In this document: positions 63,260 through 64,000 of the stretch, in pieces
How the letters are laid out: every line of letters starts with the position of its first letter
Position numbering within the stretch: position 1 is the first letter of the stretch
Source of the DNA: Catonella morbi ATCC 51271
GTDB taxonomy: Bacteria; Bacillota; Clostridia; Lachnospirales; Lachnospiraceae
Assembly (NCBI RefSeq): GCF_000160035.2
Contig: NZ_KI535367.1
Coordinates: 603,606 to 667,605 of the forward strand
Direction of reading: 5' to 3'
DNA: 64,000 nucleotides
Notes under the pieces: model-generated
The model's database searches: none
Told to the model about the DNA's origin: nothing
The model's input: the letters and a program-made list of their open reading frames with translations, nothing else
Program-made: the position numbers and the translations under genes

Positions 63260-63280
63260 CCTAATTACGAGTTCACTTAT

Positions 63281-64000
63281 TCAAGACATATACTTCTGAT
63301 GTGCAGTTTTTACATTATTCTGATTGACCATAGCATATTGCATAGTAGTATCAATCTGAGAATGTCCCAATATCTTTTGTACCTGTTCAATCGGCATTCC
63401 CTTATCTATAGCCCTTGTCGCCATTGAACGGCGAAATTTATGTGGGTGAATCCTTTCAATATTGAGGCTTCTTCCAAGCTCTCTAAGCCTTATCTCCACT
63501 CCGCTGATTTTTAATCTGTCATAAGGTGCATCCAAGGTAACAAATAAGGCTGAATTTGTGTCTGACCTTGTATCTACATACTCTTTCAAATGTACTTTTG
63601 CCTTTGCATCAAAATAAACCCGCCGTTCCTTATCTCCCTTACCATAGACAATACACTCCCTGCCTTCAAAATCAATATCATCTATGTTCAGATTTACCAA
63701 TTCTCCAACCCTTATTCCTGTAGAATACAACAGGTCAATGATTGCCAAATCCCTTTTCTCTTTGCAATTATCCCTGAGTTTCTCTATCCCTTCGTCAGAA
63801 ATGGTACTCTTAACAACTGTCTTTGTCTTAATCTTATGAATCCTCTTCATCGGACTTTTTAATATATAATCTTCCTCTTCTAGCCATGAAAAGAAACTTG
63901 AAATATTACGCCTTACATTATCAATGGTCACATTTGAGCAATTATTCCATTTCTGATAATCAGATAAATACTTACGCATTTCTTCAGTAGTAATTTTGCG
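63281..64000 (-). CDS. Tyrosine recombinase next to the type I restriction locus (5' end outside window)
   Basis: About 240 residues of a XerC-like recombinase; the frame stays open to the right edge (KITTEEMRKYLSDYQKW), so the N-terminus lies outside. All catalytic residues are visible: Arg in GIRVGELVNL, Lys in YGKGDKERRV, His-x-x-Arg in HPHKFRRSMAT, His in LGHSQIDTT and Tyr in MQYAMVNQ. It differs from the integrase at the left end (no AP2-like arm). Recombinases of this type beside hsdS genes invert specificity domains in several gut bacteria; that role here is inferred from position. Confidence 0.88.
   Translation of the reverse strand, partial: RKITTEEMRKYLSDYQKWNNCSNVTIDNVRRNISSFFSWLEEEDYILKSPMKRIHKIKTKTVVKSTISDEGIEKLRDNCKEKRDLAIIDLLYSTGIRVGELVNLNIDDIDFEGRECIVYGKGDKERRVYFDAKAKVHLKEYVDTRSDTNSALFVTLDAPYDRLKISGVEIRLRELGRSLNIERIHPHKFRRSMATRAIDKGMPIEQVQKILGHSQIDTTMQYAMVNQNNVKTAHQKYMS

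Noticed and set aside
1-64000. rRNA, tRNA or tmRNA genes
   Set aside because: No GC-rich, multi-stem segments with tRNA or rRNA signatures were noticed in the gaps, although no covariance search could be run.

Overview
The window looks like chromosome from a low-GC Gram-positive anaerobe of the class Clostridia, most likely family Lachnospiraceae. This rests on the str operon (rpsL-rpsG-fusA-tuf), spoVG-pth-mfd-rqcP order resembling the origin-proximal region of Bacillus subtilis, a one-step diaminopimelate dehydrogenase, LPXTG surface proteins, a CIRCE/HrcA-type heat-shock operator and strong AGGAGG ribosome binding sites. I see no rRNA, tRNA or CRISPR array.

Layout. 1-3.0 kb is the end of an integrated element: a CHC2 primase fragment, a tyrosine integrase, an excisionase and a divergent XRE repressor, with palindromic operators that occupy the spacer of a consensus promoter. 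3.0-13.8 kb is housekeeping: tuf, fusA, rpsG, rpsL, rqcP, hup, a SurA-N-like secreted protein, mfd, pth, spoVG, nearly all on the minus strand. 14.2-22.1 kb is on the plus strand: murC, a cluster of perfect DnaA boxes, dnaD and dnaC helicase-loading genes, a long PRPP synthetase, a small 2[4Fe-4S] ferredoxin, then a membrane diguanylate cyclase translationally coupled to a membrane-anchored SGNH hydrolase. 22.1-24.9 kb holds a short transcription unit with an 18-residue ORF and a 10-bp tandem repeat, ddh, and an Rpn-type PD-(D/E)XK nuclease.

25.1-43.7 kb is the outstanding feature: four giant paralogous cell-wall-anchored adhesins (1293, 1279, 1767 and 1488 residues), all on the minus strand. 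Each has a signal peptide, a long isopeptide-adhesin-like ectodomain, one to five Cna-B/SpaA domains, a Pro-rich stalk (a Lys/Pro-rich tail in the second), a shared acidic module and an LPRTG/LPKTG sorting signal. Promoters of two of them are almost identical. No sortase gene is present in the window. A PilZ protein follows upstream, so c-di-GMP synthesis and sensing flank the adhesin locus.

45-54.6 kb is again housekeeping: Hsp20 under CIRCE, a DUF1846 protein, a K+/H+-type antiporter, an LCP ligase, free-methionine sulfoxide reductase, mannose-6-phosphate isomerase, DUF4446, parB and parA. 54.8-64 kb is an accessory region: a degenerate YhfC-like membrane protein between duplicated terminators, a DUF6273 protein with an internal duplication, an unrecognised 532-residue membrane protein, and a type I restriction locus with several lesions (amber codon in hsdR, shortened hsdS, antitoxin phd beside a decapitated doc toxin). 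The locus lies next to a second tyrosine recombinase that runs off the right edge; hsdM is not in the window.
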